Below, one piece after another: positions 1-8,673 of a stretch of 64,000 bases of DNA. The DNA is from VAZQ01 sp963771845. Lineage in GTDB: Bacteria; Pseudomonadota; Alphaproteobacteria; Rhizobiales; Xanthobacteraceae. Location of the stretch: contig CAVYVC010000008.1 of assembly GCA_963771845.1 (NCBI GenBank), positions 99,328-163,327 on the forward strand. The letters run 5' to 3'. The notes under the pieces were generated by a model. It saw nothing but the letters and a program-made list of their open reading frames with translations, was not told where the DNA came from and made no database searches. The stretch's first letter is position 1. Each line of letters opens with the position of its first letter. The position numbers and the translations under genes were made by a program.

Positions 1-2
1 AT

Positions 3-686
3 CTCGCCTTTGCCGACCAGAACGTGCGGCTTGCCGCCCACCACGCGATCGACAAGGAGGCGCTCTCGAAGGCTTTCTACGGTGGCGCCGCGACGCCGCT
101 TTCGGTGGTCGCAACGCCGGGGACGCCCGCTTACCTCGCTGACTTTGCGTTCAAGTACGACCCCGAGCTTGCCAAGCAGTATCTCGCCAAATCAAATTAC
201 GGCCCCGACAAGCCGGTGAAAATCGGTTTTGCCGCAACCAACGGACAGTTTCCCAGCGATTACGATATCGCGCGCGCCATCGTGCAGATGTGGAAGCGCG
301 TTGGCATCGAAGCTGATCTCGAAATCATCGAATATGCGAAATATTTCGAGCTCAATCGCGGCGCGAAGTTGCCGGAGGCGACGCTTTACAGCTGGGACAA
401 TTCCACCGGCGATCCCGAAATCTTTGCCGGCTATCTGCTCAATCCCAAGATGCCGTTTTCGGCCTGGAAGGGTATGGAAGTCGGCGAGAAGGTGCTCGCG
501 CTGTTCAACATCGCCGATTACGACAAGCGGATAGCGGGCTATCGCGAGCTCAATCGTTTTGCCGTCGAAGCCGGGGCGACCATCCCGCTGCTCCAGAGCG
601 TGCTCACGCTCGTGCGCAAAAAGAACCTCGCCTATACCAAATACGCCAATGGGTGGGTGCTGCCGCAGTCAATGCGCTGGAGCTGA
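3..686 (+). CDS. ABC transporter substrate-binding protein, family 5 (C-terminal part)
   Basis: Periplasmic solute-binding component of a peptide/opine-type ABC importer. The gene runs in from the left edge, so only the C-terminal ~227 residues are visible. The stretch D-Q-N-V-R-L-A-A-H-H-A-I-D-K is the usual 'R-A-I-D-R' helix of SBP family 5, followed by a typical C-terminal lobe ending P-Q-S-M-R-W-S. In the ancestral arrangement its stop codon overlapped the ATG of the downstream permease (CTG-ATG-TTT); that junction is now separated by two MITE-like insertions. Two permeases and a double ATPase follow in the same direction, which supports the assignment. The ligand cannot be told; peptides, glutathione-like compounds or opines are all possible. 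Confidence 0.85.
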   Translation, partial: LAFADQNVRLAAHHAIDKEALSKAFYGGAATPLSVVATPGTPAYLADFAFKYDPELAKQYLAKSNYGPDKPVKIGFAATNGQFPSDYDIARAIVQMWKRVGIEADLEIIEYAKYFELNRGAKLPEATLYSWDNSTGDPEIFAGYLLNPKMPFSAWKGMEVGEKVLALFNIADYDKRIAGYRELNRFAVEAGATIPLLQSVLTLVRKKNLAYTKYANGWVLPQSMRWS

Positions 687-723
687 TGCTCCACTCGCAG
701 TCCATCCTCTCGGAAAAAGCGGC

Positions 724-896
724 GTAGGGCGCAATAAGCGAAGCGCATTGCGCCATTGCCCCATCTGGCCGCGCGGCGGGCGCTCTGTTACCGTGGCGGT
801 CCGACTATTTCCGGAAGACTGGGCGGGGGGGGTCGAACGATCGGTGAATTCGGCGAAGCTTGAATGGCGCAATGCGCTTCGCTTATTGCGCCCTAC
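724..896. repeat. MITE-like palindromic element, copy A
   Basis: A 173-bp element with terminal inverted repeats of about 32 bp. The left end GTAGGGCGCAATAAGCGAAG is answered by CTTCGCTTATTGCGCCCTAC at the right end. It has no coding capacity. It lies between the stop of the binding-protein gene and a degenerate copy of the permease start. A second, near-identical copy is at 1009-1180. Palindromes of this type are common as non-autonomous dispersed elements in bacterial genomes; no transposase that could mobilise it was identified here. Confidence 0.85.
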
Positions 897-925
897 GTTC
901 CGCCGCAGTCGATGCGCTGGAGCTG

Positions 926-985
926 ATGTTTGTCACGGTCCTGAAGCTCATCGGGCGCCGCCTGGTCGCCGCCGTTCCTCTCATC
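926..985 (+). pseudogene. Duplicated 5' end of the permease gene
   Basis: Sixty bases starting ATGTTTGTCACGGTCCTGAA encode M-F-V-T-V-L-K-L-I-G-R-R-L and match the true permease start at 1210 with several substitutions. The fragment then runs into unrelated sequence and the second MITE-like copy. It carries the same preceding GCGCTGGAGCTGATG junction as the end of the binding-protein gene. It is therefore a truncated, diverged duplicate left by the event that doubled the element, not a functional gene. Confidence 0.75.
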
Positions 986-1008
986 GACTGTCCAAGCGGC
1001 GTAGCGGC

Positions 1009-1180
1009 GTAGGGCGCAATAAGCGAAGCGCATTGCGCCATTGCCCCATCTGGCCGCGCGGTGGGCGCTCTGTTACCGTGGCGGTCCGACTATTTCCGCA
1101 AGACTGGGCGGGGGGTTCGAACGATTGGTGAATTCGGCGAAGCTTGAATGGCGCAATGCGCTTCGCTTATTGCGCCCTAC
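1009..1180. repeat. MITE-like palindromic element, copy B
   Basis: Second copy of the 173-bp palindromic element at 724-896, with the same terminal inverted repeats and nearly the same interior; most differences are single bases. It ends about 30 bp before the permease start at 1210, so it forms the leader of that gene. A strong stem-loop here could affect read-through from the binding-protein gene to the membrane components. Confidence 0.85.
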
Positions 1181-1209
1181 GTTCTGCCGCAGTCGATGCG
1201 CTGGAGCTG

Positions 1210-2226
1210 ATGTTTCTTACCGTCCTGAAGCTCATCGGGCGCCGCCTGATCGCAGCCGTTCCTATTCTGCTGGTCGTCTCGGCGCTGCTGTTCTGCGTGC
1301 TGCGCGTTCTTCCTGTCGACCCGGCCGCGATGTCGCTGCCGCCGAGCGCGTCGATCGCGGAGGTCGAAGCCAAGCGCCGCGAGATGGGGCTCGATCGCCC
1401 GCTGGCGGTGCAATACCTGATTTGGCTCAGGGATGCCGTGCACGGCGAATTCGGCCAGTCGATCCACTACCGGCGCGACGTTGGTTCCCTGGTTGCACAA
1501 ACCCTGCCGGCCACGCTGGAGCTTGCAATCATCGCCATGCTGATCGCCGCCGCGCTCGGCGTCTGCGGCGGACTGCTGCTGTTTCGGCTGCGCGGAACGC
1601 CGCTCGAGGCTGCCGGCGATCTGGGATCGATGGTGCTGCTCTCGATTCCGGAATTTTTGTGGGGGCTCATTCTTCTGTTCGCGTTCGGCGTCACGATCCA
1701 GCTGCTGCCGTTCACCGGACGCCTGTCGCCCGGCTTCGTGCGGCCGGGCATCACCGGTTTTCTCCTGCTCGACACGTTGCTGATCGCCCGGCCGGACATG
1801 TTCTGCAACGCGCTCGCGCACATGGTGCTGCCGGCGCTCGCGCTTGGGCTGGCATTCTCGCCGGCGCTGATGCGCGTGCTGCGGTCGAGCCTGCTCGACG
1901 TGTACCACGAGGACTATATCGAGCAGGCGCGTTTGCGCGGGATATCCGAGAACCGCATTCTTGTCCGCCACGCGCTCAAGAATGCGGCACTGCCGACGCT
2001 CACGCTCGCCGGAGTGCAATTCGGAATTCTGTTCGGCGGCACGCTGCTGGTTGAAATCATCTATTCCTATCCCGGCCTCGGCAATCTCATGGTCGACGCC
2101 GTCCGCAATGCCGATCTGCCCATCATTCAGGCGGTCGGCTTGACCTATTGCGTCGTGGTGCTGCTCATCAATACGGGGGTGGACAGCCTCTATCTCGTGC
2201 TCAATCCCCGATTGCGCGTGCATTGA
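1210..2226 (+). CDS. Peptide-type ABC transporter permease (DppB/OppB family)
   Basis: Inner-membrane permease of 338 residues. The start at 1210 is preferred over an upstream in-frame ATG at 1144 because that one lies inside the MITE-like repeat and because M-F-L-T-V-L-K-L-I-G-R-R is the normal N-terminus of DppB-type proteins, with a first membrane segment right after it. The protein has the family's N-terminal helix, a periplasmic loop containing R-E-M-G-L-D-R-P, and a late EAA-type loop (E-Q-A-R-L-R-G-I-S-E-N) that docks to the ATPase. Its stop TGA overlaps the ATG of the next permease, indicating translational coupling. Expression may be altered by the repeats inserted just upstream. Confidence 0.9.
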   Translation: MFLTVLKLIGRRLIAAVPILLVVSALLFCVLRVLPVDPAAMSLPPSASIAEVEAKRREMGLDRPLAVQYLIWLRDAVHGEFGQSIHYRRDVGSLVAQTLPATLELAIIAMLIAAALGVCGGLLLFRLRGTPLEAAGDLGSMVLLSIPEFLWGLILLFAFGVTIQLLPFTGRLSPGFVRPGITGFLLLDTLLIARPDMFCNALAHMVLPALALGLAFSPALMRVLRSSLLDVYHEDYIEQARLRGISENRILVRHALKNAALPTLTLAGVQFGILFGGTLLVEIIYSYPGLGNLMVDAVRNADLPIIQAVGLTYCVVVLLINTGVDSLYLVLNPRLRVH

Positions 2227-3077
2227 TGCTGCTCGGCGCGCTGTTTCGATCCACCCGGGTGATGGTCGGACTTGGCCTCGTCCTGGGCATTGCCGTTACC
2301 GCAGCGTTTGCCCCATTGCTCGCGCCGCATGATCCTGGCGAGCAGAACCTGCTCGCGATCCTGTTGCCGCCCATGTGGTCGAGCGGCGGTGACCCTGCTT
2401 TCCCATTCGGCACCGACAGCCTCGGCCGATGCGTGCTCTCTCGCCTGATCTACGGGGCACGCACGGCCATGACGGTTGCCGTGGCCGCATCGCTCGGCGC
2501 CATGGTGATCGGATCGGTGCTCGCGCACATCTGCGGCTATTTCGGTGGTCTCCTGGATTGGATCATCGGGCGGGCCGTCGATGTTTGGATGTCCTTTCCA
2601 CCGGTCATCCTTTCGCTCGTTCTGATGGTCGGGCTCGGCACCGGTCTCGACAAGGTGATCCTCGCCATTGTGCTGGTGGACTGGACGCGATTTTGCCGCG
2701 TGCTGCGCAGCGAAGTGCTCGTCGTCAAGCAGCGGGACTACGTGACCGCCGCGCGTCTTCTCGGATTCGGTCACTGGAAGACCGTCACCCGGGAAATTCT
2801 TCCTGCGACACTGCCATTGCTGATCACGCTCATGAGCCTGGAAATGGCAATCGCGGTGGTGGTCGAAGCAATTCTGTCCTTCGTCGGAATGGGAGTGAAG
2901 CCGGATCAGGCGGCCTGGGGCCAGATGATCGCAGACGCGCGCCAGTACATCTATCAGTCATCCTGGAACCTGCTGCTTCCGATGCTTGCGATCTTCATCA
3001 CGGTGTCGGCATTCAATCTGCTGGGCGACGGCTTGCGCCGGACGCTTGATGTGCGGTTTGCGCAGATCGCGCGGTGA
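2226..3077 (+). CDS. Peptide-type ABC transporter permease (DppC/OppC family)
   Basis: Second permease, 283 residues, starting at the ATG that overlaps the previous stop (ATGA). It shows the DppC pattern: an N-terminal membrane helix, the H-D-P-G-E-Q-N-L segment, the F-G-T-D-S-L-G-R motif, and an EAA loop T-A-A-R-L-L-G-F-G-H. It would pair with the preceding permease to form the translocation channel. Several membrane helices are visible by hydrophobicity. The length is normal for the family. The next gene starts 5 bp after this stop. Confidence 0.92.
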   Translation: MLLGALFRSTRVMVGLGLVLGIAVTAAFAPLLAPHDPGEQNLLAILLPPMWSSGGDPAFPFGTDSLGRCVLSRLIYGARTAMTVAVAASLGAMVIGSVLAHICGYFGGLLDWIIGRAVDVWMSFPPVILSLVLMVGLGTGLDKVILAIVLVDWTRFCRVLRSEVLVVKQRDYVTAARLLGFGHWKTVTREILPATLPLLITLMSLEMAIAVVVEAILSFVGMGVKPDQAAWGQMIADARQYIYQSSWNLLLPMLAIFITVSAFNLLGDGLRRTLDVRFAQIAR

Positions 3078-3081
3078 CACC

Positions 3082-4884
3082 GTGAGCGTGCTCGAAGCGC
3101 GGGAGCTTACGGTGGGCACGCCTATCGATGGCGTCAGCGTCCCGGTCATTCGGGACCTGTCATTCCAGATCGCGCCCGGGCGCATCCTCGGCCTGGTGGG
3201 GGAATCGGGCGCAGGCAAATCAATGGTCGGCCGCGCCATCGCGCAGAACCTGCCGGGCGGATTTGCGATCACGGCCGGCTCTCTGACCTTCGAAGGCGAG
3301 GAGCTTTCGTCCATGCCTCCGCGCCGGCGGCGCGCGCTGCTTGGCCGCGCCATTGCCTTTATTCCCCAGGCTCCCATGTCGGCGCTCAACCCGGTGCTCA
3401 CAATCGCCCGGCAATTTGACGAGCATCTCGCGCATCAAGACATCGGCGGCCGGGGGGAACGGCGCGCGCGGGCTCTCGCCATGCTTTCCTCGGCGCAGAT
3501 TGGCGATCCGCAACGGGTGATGGATTCGTATTCCCATCAGCTTTCCGGCGGCATGTGCCAGCGCGTTCTCATTGCCATGGCCTTCGCAAGCCAGCCGCGG
3601 CTTGTCGTTGCCGACGAGCCGACCACCGCGCTCGACGTCACCATTCAGGCGCGCATTGTCGAGCTGATCGCGCACATGCAGCGCCAGCACGGCACGGCGC
3701 TTATTTTCATAACGCACGATCTGCGGCTTGCGGCTTCGCTCTGCGACGAGATCATGGTGATGTATGCCGGACGCGCCGTCGAGCACGGCCCGGCACGCGC
3801 GGTTCTCTCCGCGCCCGCGCACCCTTATACGCGCTGCCTGCAACTCGCCAACCCGGAGAGCGGCGCACGCCGGCGGGCGCTTTACCTGTTGCCCGAGCAA
3901 ATGCCCGGCCTGCGGCAGCTGCGCGACATTTCCGGCTGTTGTTTTGCGCCGCGTTGCCCGATCGCGAGCAGAGAGTGCCGGGAAATCGAGCCGCCAAACG
4001 CGGCACTTGGCACGGACCATCTCGCCGCATGCATTCGCCCCGAAATGACGCCGCAGATTGCTCCGCAACCGCTGGCGTCCCAACCGGGCGTTGTCTCCAT
4101 TCGCCCTGTGCTGGAGGTCGCGGGGGTCAGTAAGCGGTATGCCTTGGCGCGCTCCGTCTTCGCCCGTGCAATGGGGATCGACGCGGTCCGCAATGCTACC
4201 TTGCGCATCGCGGAAAACGAGTTCGTCGGACTGGTCGGTGAGAGCGGCAGCGGCAAGAGCACGCTCGCCAGATTACTGGTTGGGCTCGAGCAGCCATCCG
4301 CCGGCCGGATCGTGCTCAACGGCAAGGATGTAACCTCGGCAGCAGCGCGCGCGCTGCGGATCGCGACCGTTGCGATGGTGTTTCAGGACCCGCAATCCGC
4401 GCTCAATCCGCGCCGCCGGGTGGCGAGCATCGTTACGCAGGCGATGGAAGCAGCGAGCCGCCATGCGAGCTGGGAGGAGCGGCTCGAACGTGCCCGCGCG
4501 CTGCTCTCCGACATGGGCTTGGGCGCGGACCTTGTCGCGCGCTATCCCGCGCAGCTTTCCGGGGGACAGCGCCAGCGCATCAATATTGCGCGCGCGCTGT
4601 GCAATGTCCCCAAGCTTCTGATCGCGGACGAGATCGTGTCAGGACTGGACGTATCGATCCAGGCCCAGCTGTTGAACCTGCTGGCGCGGCTGCGCGATGA
4701 GCTCGGCTTCGCCATGCTGTTCATCTCGCATGATCTTTATGTCGTGCGCCATCTCTGCAGCCGGGTGCTGGTGATGTATCGCGGCGAGATCGTCGAGCAG
4801 GGCCCGACCGAAGCGATCTTTGCAAACGCGCAGCATCCGCACACGCGCGCCCTGCTGGCAGCGGTGCCGGCGGACGCCGCATAG
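3082..4884 (+). CDS. Fused peptide ABC transporter ATP-binding protein (two ABC domains)
   Basis: 600-residue cytoplasmic ATPase made of two complete ABC domains in one chain, equivalent to DppD plus DppF. Domain 1 has Walker A G-E-S-G-A-G-K-S (residues ~40-47), signature L-S-G-G-M-C-Q and Walker B L-V-V-A-D-E-P. Domain 2 has Walker A G-E-S-G-S-G-K-S (~386-393), signature L-S-G-G-Q-R-Q and Walker B L-L-I-A-D-E-I, where the usual Pro after Glu is Ile. The oligopeptide-transporter C-terminal motif R-C-P-I-A-S-R-E-C sits between the two domains. A GTG at 3082 is taken as the start because it lies 5 bp after the upstream stop and leads straight into the first beta strand. It powers the importer encoded upstream. 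Confidence 0.92.
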   Translation: MSVLEARELTVGTPIDGVSVPVIRDLSFQIAPGRILGLVGESGAGKSMVGRAIAQNLPGGFAITAGSLTFEGEELSSMPPRRRRALLGRAIAFIPQAPMSALNPVLTIARQFDEHLAHQDIGGRGERRARALAMLSSAQIGDPQRVMDSYSHQLSGGMCQRVLIAMAFASQPRLVVADEPTTALDVTIQARIVELIAHMQRQHGTALIFITHDLRLAASLCDEIMVMYAGRAVEHGPARAVLSAPAHPYTRCLQLANPESGARRRALYLLPEQMPGLRQLRDISGCCFAPRCPIASRECREIEPPNAALGTDHLAACIRPEMTPQIAPQPLASQPGVVSIRPVLEVAGVSKRYALARSVFARAMGIDAVRNATLRIAENEFVGLVGESGSGKSTLARLLVGLEQPSAGRIVLNGKDVTSAAARALRIATVAMVFQDPQSALNPRRRVASIVTQAMEAASRHASWEERLERARALLSDMGLGADLVARYPAQLSGGQRQRINIARALCNVPKLLIADEIVSGLDVSIQAQLLNLLARLRDELGFAMLFISHDLYVVRHLCSRVLVMYRGEIVEQGPTEAIFANAQHPHTRALLAAVPADAA

Positions 4885-4906
4885 TTGTGTTTCCGGAATA
4901 ACACAA
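4885..4906 (+). terminator. Short perfect stem-loop after the ABC operon
   Basis: TTGTGTT and AACACAA form a 7-bp perfect stem around an 8-base loop immediately after the ATPase stop codon. There is no clear T-run on either side, so intrinsic termination is only a possibility. The oxidoreductase gene converges from the other side 47 bp away. Confidence 0.35.
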
Positions 4907-4952
4907 CCATTGCTTGTATAATGACCTGTTTCTACCTGTAACAACAGGTGGC

Positions 4953-7900
4953 CTACTCGGCCGCGGTGACAGTCTGCTCGGGGAAGCGAAAGAGCGACAG
5001 CAGCTCGCCTTCGCGCGCCTTGGTCTTTTCGATGTTACAGGCCTTGATGTGCCCGAAACCCTTGATTTGCTCCGGCAGGCTCGCGATCTCCACCGCGAGT
5101 GCGTGGTTCTCCCGATCAAGCGCCGCCGCGAGCTCGCGCAGAACGCCTTCATATTCGCTGATGAGGTCGCGCTCGCGGCGCCGTTCAGCGCTGTAGCCGA
5201 ACACGTCAAACGGCGTTGCGCGCAAGCGGCGCAGCCGTGCGATCAGTTTGAAAAGCTTGAGCATCCACGCTCCGTAAGCGCGCTTGCGCGGCAGGCCGGT
5301 AACCGCATCGCGCCCGGCAATGAGCGGCGCCGCGAGGTTAAATTCTAGCCGCAGGTCGCCGTCGAATTGTCGATGCAGCTTCTCCAGAAACTCGCCATTG
5401 GTATAAAGCCGCGCCACCTCGTATTCATCCTTGAACGCCATGAGCTTGAAGAGATTGCGCGCCGCCGCCTCGGCAAGCTCGCTGCGTCCCGGTACGCGGG
5501 CTGTTTCCTGCGCAGCGATTTGTTGCACCAGCTCGCGATAGCGACGGGCATAAGCGGCATCCTGATAATCAGTGAGGAAGGCCGTCCGGCGCTCCACCAG
5601 GCTCGCCATGTCGTGCGCGAGCGGTGCCGGATTGAACACAAGCGGGCGCGCCAGCGCCTCGACCCGCGCAGGATCGTGCGCGGCAAGGCGCCCCCATGTA
5701 AATGCACGCAGGTTGGCCTCGGGCGCGACGCCGTTGAGCTCAATCGCACGCTCAATGGCGGCGAGTCCCAGCGGCACGCGACCCTTCTGAAAGGCATAGC
5801 CCAGCATGAAGAGGTTTACCGCCACGGCGTCGCCAAGGAGCGCGGTTGTGAGCGCGGTGGCATCGATGAACGCGATTGCGTTGCTGCCGGCCGCCGCCCG
5901 CAGCGCACGCTGCAAGCTCGCGAGCTCGAAATCCATCTCCTGATCGAGGACGAACTGGGCGGTCGGCGCAACGTGCGTGTTCACGATCGCCGTGGTGCTG
6001 CCGGTCTCGATGCGCTGGAGCGAGGCAGGGCTGGCGGCGACCACCATGTCGCACCCCAGGACGAGGTTGGCGCTTCCGGCAGCAATCCGTACGGCATGCA
6101 GGTCGTCGGCCCGCTGCGCGAGGCGGACGTGACTCGTCACCGCGCCGTTCTTCTGCGACAGCCCTGTGATGTCGAGCACCGTGCACGCCTTCCCCTCCAT
6201 GTGTGCCGCCATTGCGATGAGCGCGCCGAGCGTGATCACGCCGCTGCCGCCGACGCCAGCAATGAGGATGCAGTACGGGCGATCGAGCGTCTGCGCCGGC
6301 GGGAGCGGGAGACTACGAAGAACACTCCCTTCGATCTTTGCAGGATCTTGGAGCTTGCGCGGTGCTGCGCCGTGGACGGTGACGAAGCTCGGACAAAAGC
6401 CCTTGAGGCAGGAGAAATCCTTGTTGCAGCTCCCCTGGTCGATCCGGCGCTTGCGTCCGAATTCGGTTTCGAGCGGCTGCACTGCGATGCAATTCGACTG
6501 CACGGAGCAATCGCCGCAGCCTTCACAGACCGCATCGTTGATAAAGATGCGCGCATCGGGGTCGGGGAGCCGGCCACGTTTGCGGCGCCGGCGCTTTTCA
6601 GCCGCGCAGGTCTGATCATAGATCAGGACCGTGAGGCCGGGAGTTTCGCGCAGCGCCCGCTGCACGGCATCGAGCTCGTCGCGGTGGCGCACGTCTGCGC
6701 CGGCCGGCAGCCCGGCATATTTCTTGTTGGCCTCCTCGGCAACGATGACGACCCGCCGGGCGCCCTCCGCCATGACCTGATGCGCGATCTGCGCCACGGT
6801 GAGCTTGCCCTCGACCGGCTGCCCGCCGGTCATGGCGACCGCGTCGTTATAGAGAATCTTGTAGGTGATATTGACGCCGGCCGCTGCCGCGGCACGCATC
6901 GCCATGAGACCGCTGTGGGCGTAGGTGCCGTCGCCGAGATTTTGAAAGACGTGCTGTTCGCGCGTGAAATGCGCCTGTCCGATCCAGTTGGCCCCTTCGC
7001 CGCCCATTTGTGTGAGCGTGGCGGTCTCGCGCCCCGGCATGAACAGCGCCATGGAATGACAGCCGATGCCGGCCATCGCGCGGCTGCCTTGCGGCACGCG
7101 CGTCGATGTGTTGTGCGGGCATCCCGAGCAGAAGAACGGAGTGCGGCGAATGGTGATGGACGGCGTGCTCCGGCGCTCGAAGCTTTCCAGCCGAGCCACG
7201 CGTTGCGCGAACGGCTTGATGTCGGTCCCGAGGCGTTCGAGCCGTGTCGTGATGGCACGCGCCACCAGAGTGGGGGTCAGCTCGCCGGTGCTCGGCAACA
7301 GCGGCACGGCGTTTTCATTGGTCTTGCCGGTCACGCGCGGACGGCGGGCCGCGTCGGTGTTGAAGAGAAGCCGCACCAGCTGGTGCTCGATGAAGCCGCG
7401 CTTTTCCTCGACGACGAGAATTTCCTCAAGCCCCTGCGCAAATCGGCGCACCTTCATTGGCTCGAGCGGCCACGCGAGAGCCACCTTGTGGAGTCGAATG
7501 CCAAGCGTGGCCGCGTCACGCTCATTCAACCCGAGCTCCACCAGCGCCTGGCGGACATCGAGATAGGCTTTTCCAGTAGCGATGATCCCCAATCGCGCCT
7601 GCGGAGCATCGATGACGGTCCGATCGATGTCGTTGATCCGCGCGAACGCATGCACGGCAGCCATTTTGGGGCCGTGCATTCGCTGCTCCTGATCCAGCGC
7701 CCAGTCCATGGCACCGGCCGGCCAGCGGATGTGCAGCCCGCCCGGCGGCAGCTCGAGCTCGTCCGGGATCACGATCCGCACGTGTGCAGGATCAACATGG
7801 ACCGTGGCGGAACTGTCGACGGTTTCGCTCAGCGCCTTGAAGCCAATCCAGCAGCCGCAGTACCGCGAAAGCGCAAAACCGATAAGGCCGAGATCAAGAT

Positions 7901-8435
7901 AGTCCGCAACGCTCGAGGGATTGAGCAGCGGCATCATTGCCGCTTCGAAAATCTGCTCGCTCTGGTGCGCGGTGGTGGAGGATTGAGCGCCATGGTCGTC
8001 GCCGGCAATGGCGAGCACGCCGCCATGGCGGGACGTGCCCGCCAGGTTTGCGTGCCGGAGCACGTCGACCGAGCGATCGACGCCGGGCCCTTTGCCGTAC
8101 CAGATGCCAAATACCCCATCGACCGTTGCGCCGGGAAACAGCCCCACTTGCTGCGTGCCCCACACGGCGGTTGCAGCAAGATCCTCGTTGAGGCCGGGCT
8201 CGAACCGGATGTCGTGTTGCCCGAGGAGTTTTGCGGCCTGCCAGAGCGCGGTGTCGTAGCCGCCGAGCGGCGAGCCGCGATAGCCGGAAATGAAGCCCGC
8301 CGTCCGTAGCCCCGCCGCCCGGTCGCGCTCGCGCTGCATCATGGGAAGGCGGACCAGCGCCTGGATGCCCGAAAGATAAATGCGGCCGGATTGAACGGTG
8401 TACTTGTCCTCCAACGTTACGGGAATGAGCTCCAC
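4953..8435 (-). CDS. Indolepyruvate ferredoxin oxidoreductase family protein (fused alpha/beta)
   Basis: 1160-residue cytoplasmic thiamine-diphosphate/iron-sulfur enzyme of the fused alphaproteobacterial type, expected to decarboxylate aryl 2-oxo acids such as indolepyruvate to acyl-CoA with an electron carrier as acceptor. The N-terminal pyrimidine-binding part contains G-F-I-S-G-Y-R-G-S-P-L-G-G. C-S-G-C-P-H-N lies near residue 436 and the TPP-binding G-D-G-T-Y-A-H-S-G near 500. A cysteine cluster C-E-G-C-G-D-C (~636) with a further cysteine-rich stretch suggests an internal [4Fe-4S] site. The gamma domain begins G-V-G-G-S-G-V-I-T-L-G (~725), followed by the conserved C-terminal region of this fused class. 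Start is GTG at 8435. The first 132 codons are duplicated at 10431-10827. Confidence 0.93.
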   Translation of the reverse strand: MELIPVTLEDKYTVQSGRIYLSGIQALVRLPMMQRERDRAAGLRTAGFISGYRGSPLGGYDTALWQAAKLLGQHDIRFEPGLNEDLAATAVWGTQQVGLFPGATVDGVFGIWYGKGPGVDRSVDVLRHANLAGTSRHGGVLAIAGDDHGAQSSTTAHQSEQIFEAAMMPLLNPSSVADYLDLGLIGFALSRYCGCWIGFKALSETVDSSATVHVDPAHVRIVIPDELELPPGGLHIRWPAGAMDWALDQEQRMHGPKMAAVHAFARINDIDRTVIDAPQARLGIIATGKAYLDVRQALVELGLNERDAATLGIRLHKVALAWPLEPMKVRRFAQGLEEILVVEEKRGFIEHQLVRLLFNTDAARRPRVTGKTNENAVPLLPSTGELTPTLVARAITTRLERLGTDIKPFAQRVARLESFERRSTPSITIRRTPFFCSGCPHNTSTRVPQGSRAMAGIGCHSMALFMPGRETATLTQMGGEGANWIGQAHFTREQHVFQNLGDGTYAHSGLMAMRAAAAAGVNITYKILYNDAVAMTGGQPVEGKLTVAQIAHQVMAEGARRVVIVAEEANKKYAGLPAGADVRHRDELDAVQRALRETPGLTVLIYDQTCAAEKRRRRKRGRLPDPDARIFINDAVCEGCGDCSVQSNCIAVQPLETEFGRKRRIDQGSCNKDFSCLKGFCPSFVTVHGAAPRKLQDPAKIEGSVLRSLPLPPAQTLDRPYCILIAGVGGSGVITLGALIAMAAHMEGKACTVLDITGLSQKNGAVTSHVRLAQRADDLHAVRIAAGSANLVLGCDMVVAASPASLQRIETGSTTAIVNTHVAPTAQFVLDQEMDFELASLQRALRAAAGSNAIAFIDATALTTALLGDAVAVNLFMLGYAFQKGRVPLGLAAIERAIELNGVAPEANLRAFTWGRLAAHDPARVEALARPLVFNPAPLAHDMASLVERRTAFLTDYQDAAYARRYRELVQQIAAQETARVPGRSELAEAAARNLFKLMAFKDEYEVARLYTNGEFLEKLHRQFDGDLRLEFNLAAPLIAGRDAVTGLPRKRAYGAWMLKLFKLIARLRRLRATPFDVFGYSAERRRERDLISEYEGVLRELAAALDRENHALAVEIASLPEQIKGFGHIKACNIEKTKAREGELLSLFRFPEQTVTAAE

Positions 8436-8505
8436 ATCGCGCTCCGAATTGATGCGCCGCTTTCGCGGCCCGATATTCTAGGTCGGCCGGTCGTTCCCCG
8501 CAAAA
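8039..8505. repeat. 467-bp segmental duplication, parental copy
   Basis: The 5' end of the oxidoreductase gene plus about 70 bp of its upstream region. It is almost identical to 10431-10897, with only a handful of substitutions seen over 467 bp. The copies are direct repeats separated by about 1.9 kb that holds the signal-peptidase-like gene. Confidence 0.9.
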
Positions 8506-8673
8506 CTGCAGGAATGCTTCGGCGGCCTTGCTCGAGTCGGCCCGTCCAATCTGCGCGGGCGGAAGGCGACCTATCCCCGAATGCACATGGGAAGCCAGTG
8601 GGCACCGGTTAGTCACTCGGCAGAAGCTTGAAAGATTTAAGAGCGCGAATTCGTTGCGGTACATTTTGGAATC

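Noticed and set aside
724..1180. CRISPR array
   Set aside because: The repeated units are two long palindromic elements, not short regularly spaced repeats, and no cas gene is present. No CRISPR was found anywhere in the window.
1041..2054. Alternative 337-codon frame across the permease gene
   Set aside because: It runs in another frame over the MITE-like copy and the permease, giving an Arg-rich product without membrane helices.
5367..8309. 980-codon open frame on the plus strand
   Set aside because: It lies fully antisense to the indolepyruvate oxidoreductase gene, whose motifs are unmistakable. High-GC codon bias keeps the complementary frame free of stops; the product shows no domain or signal.
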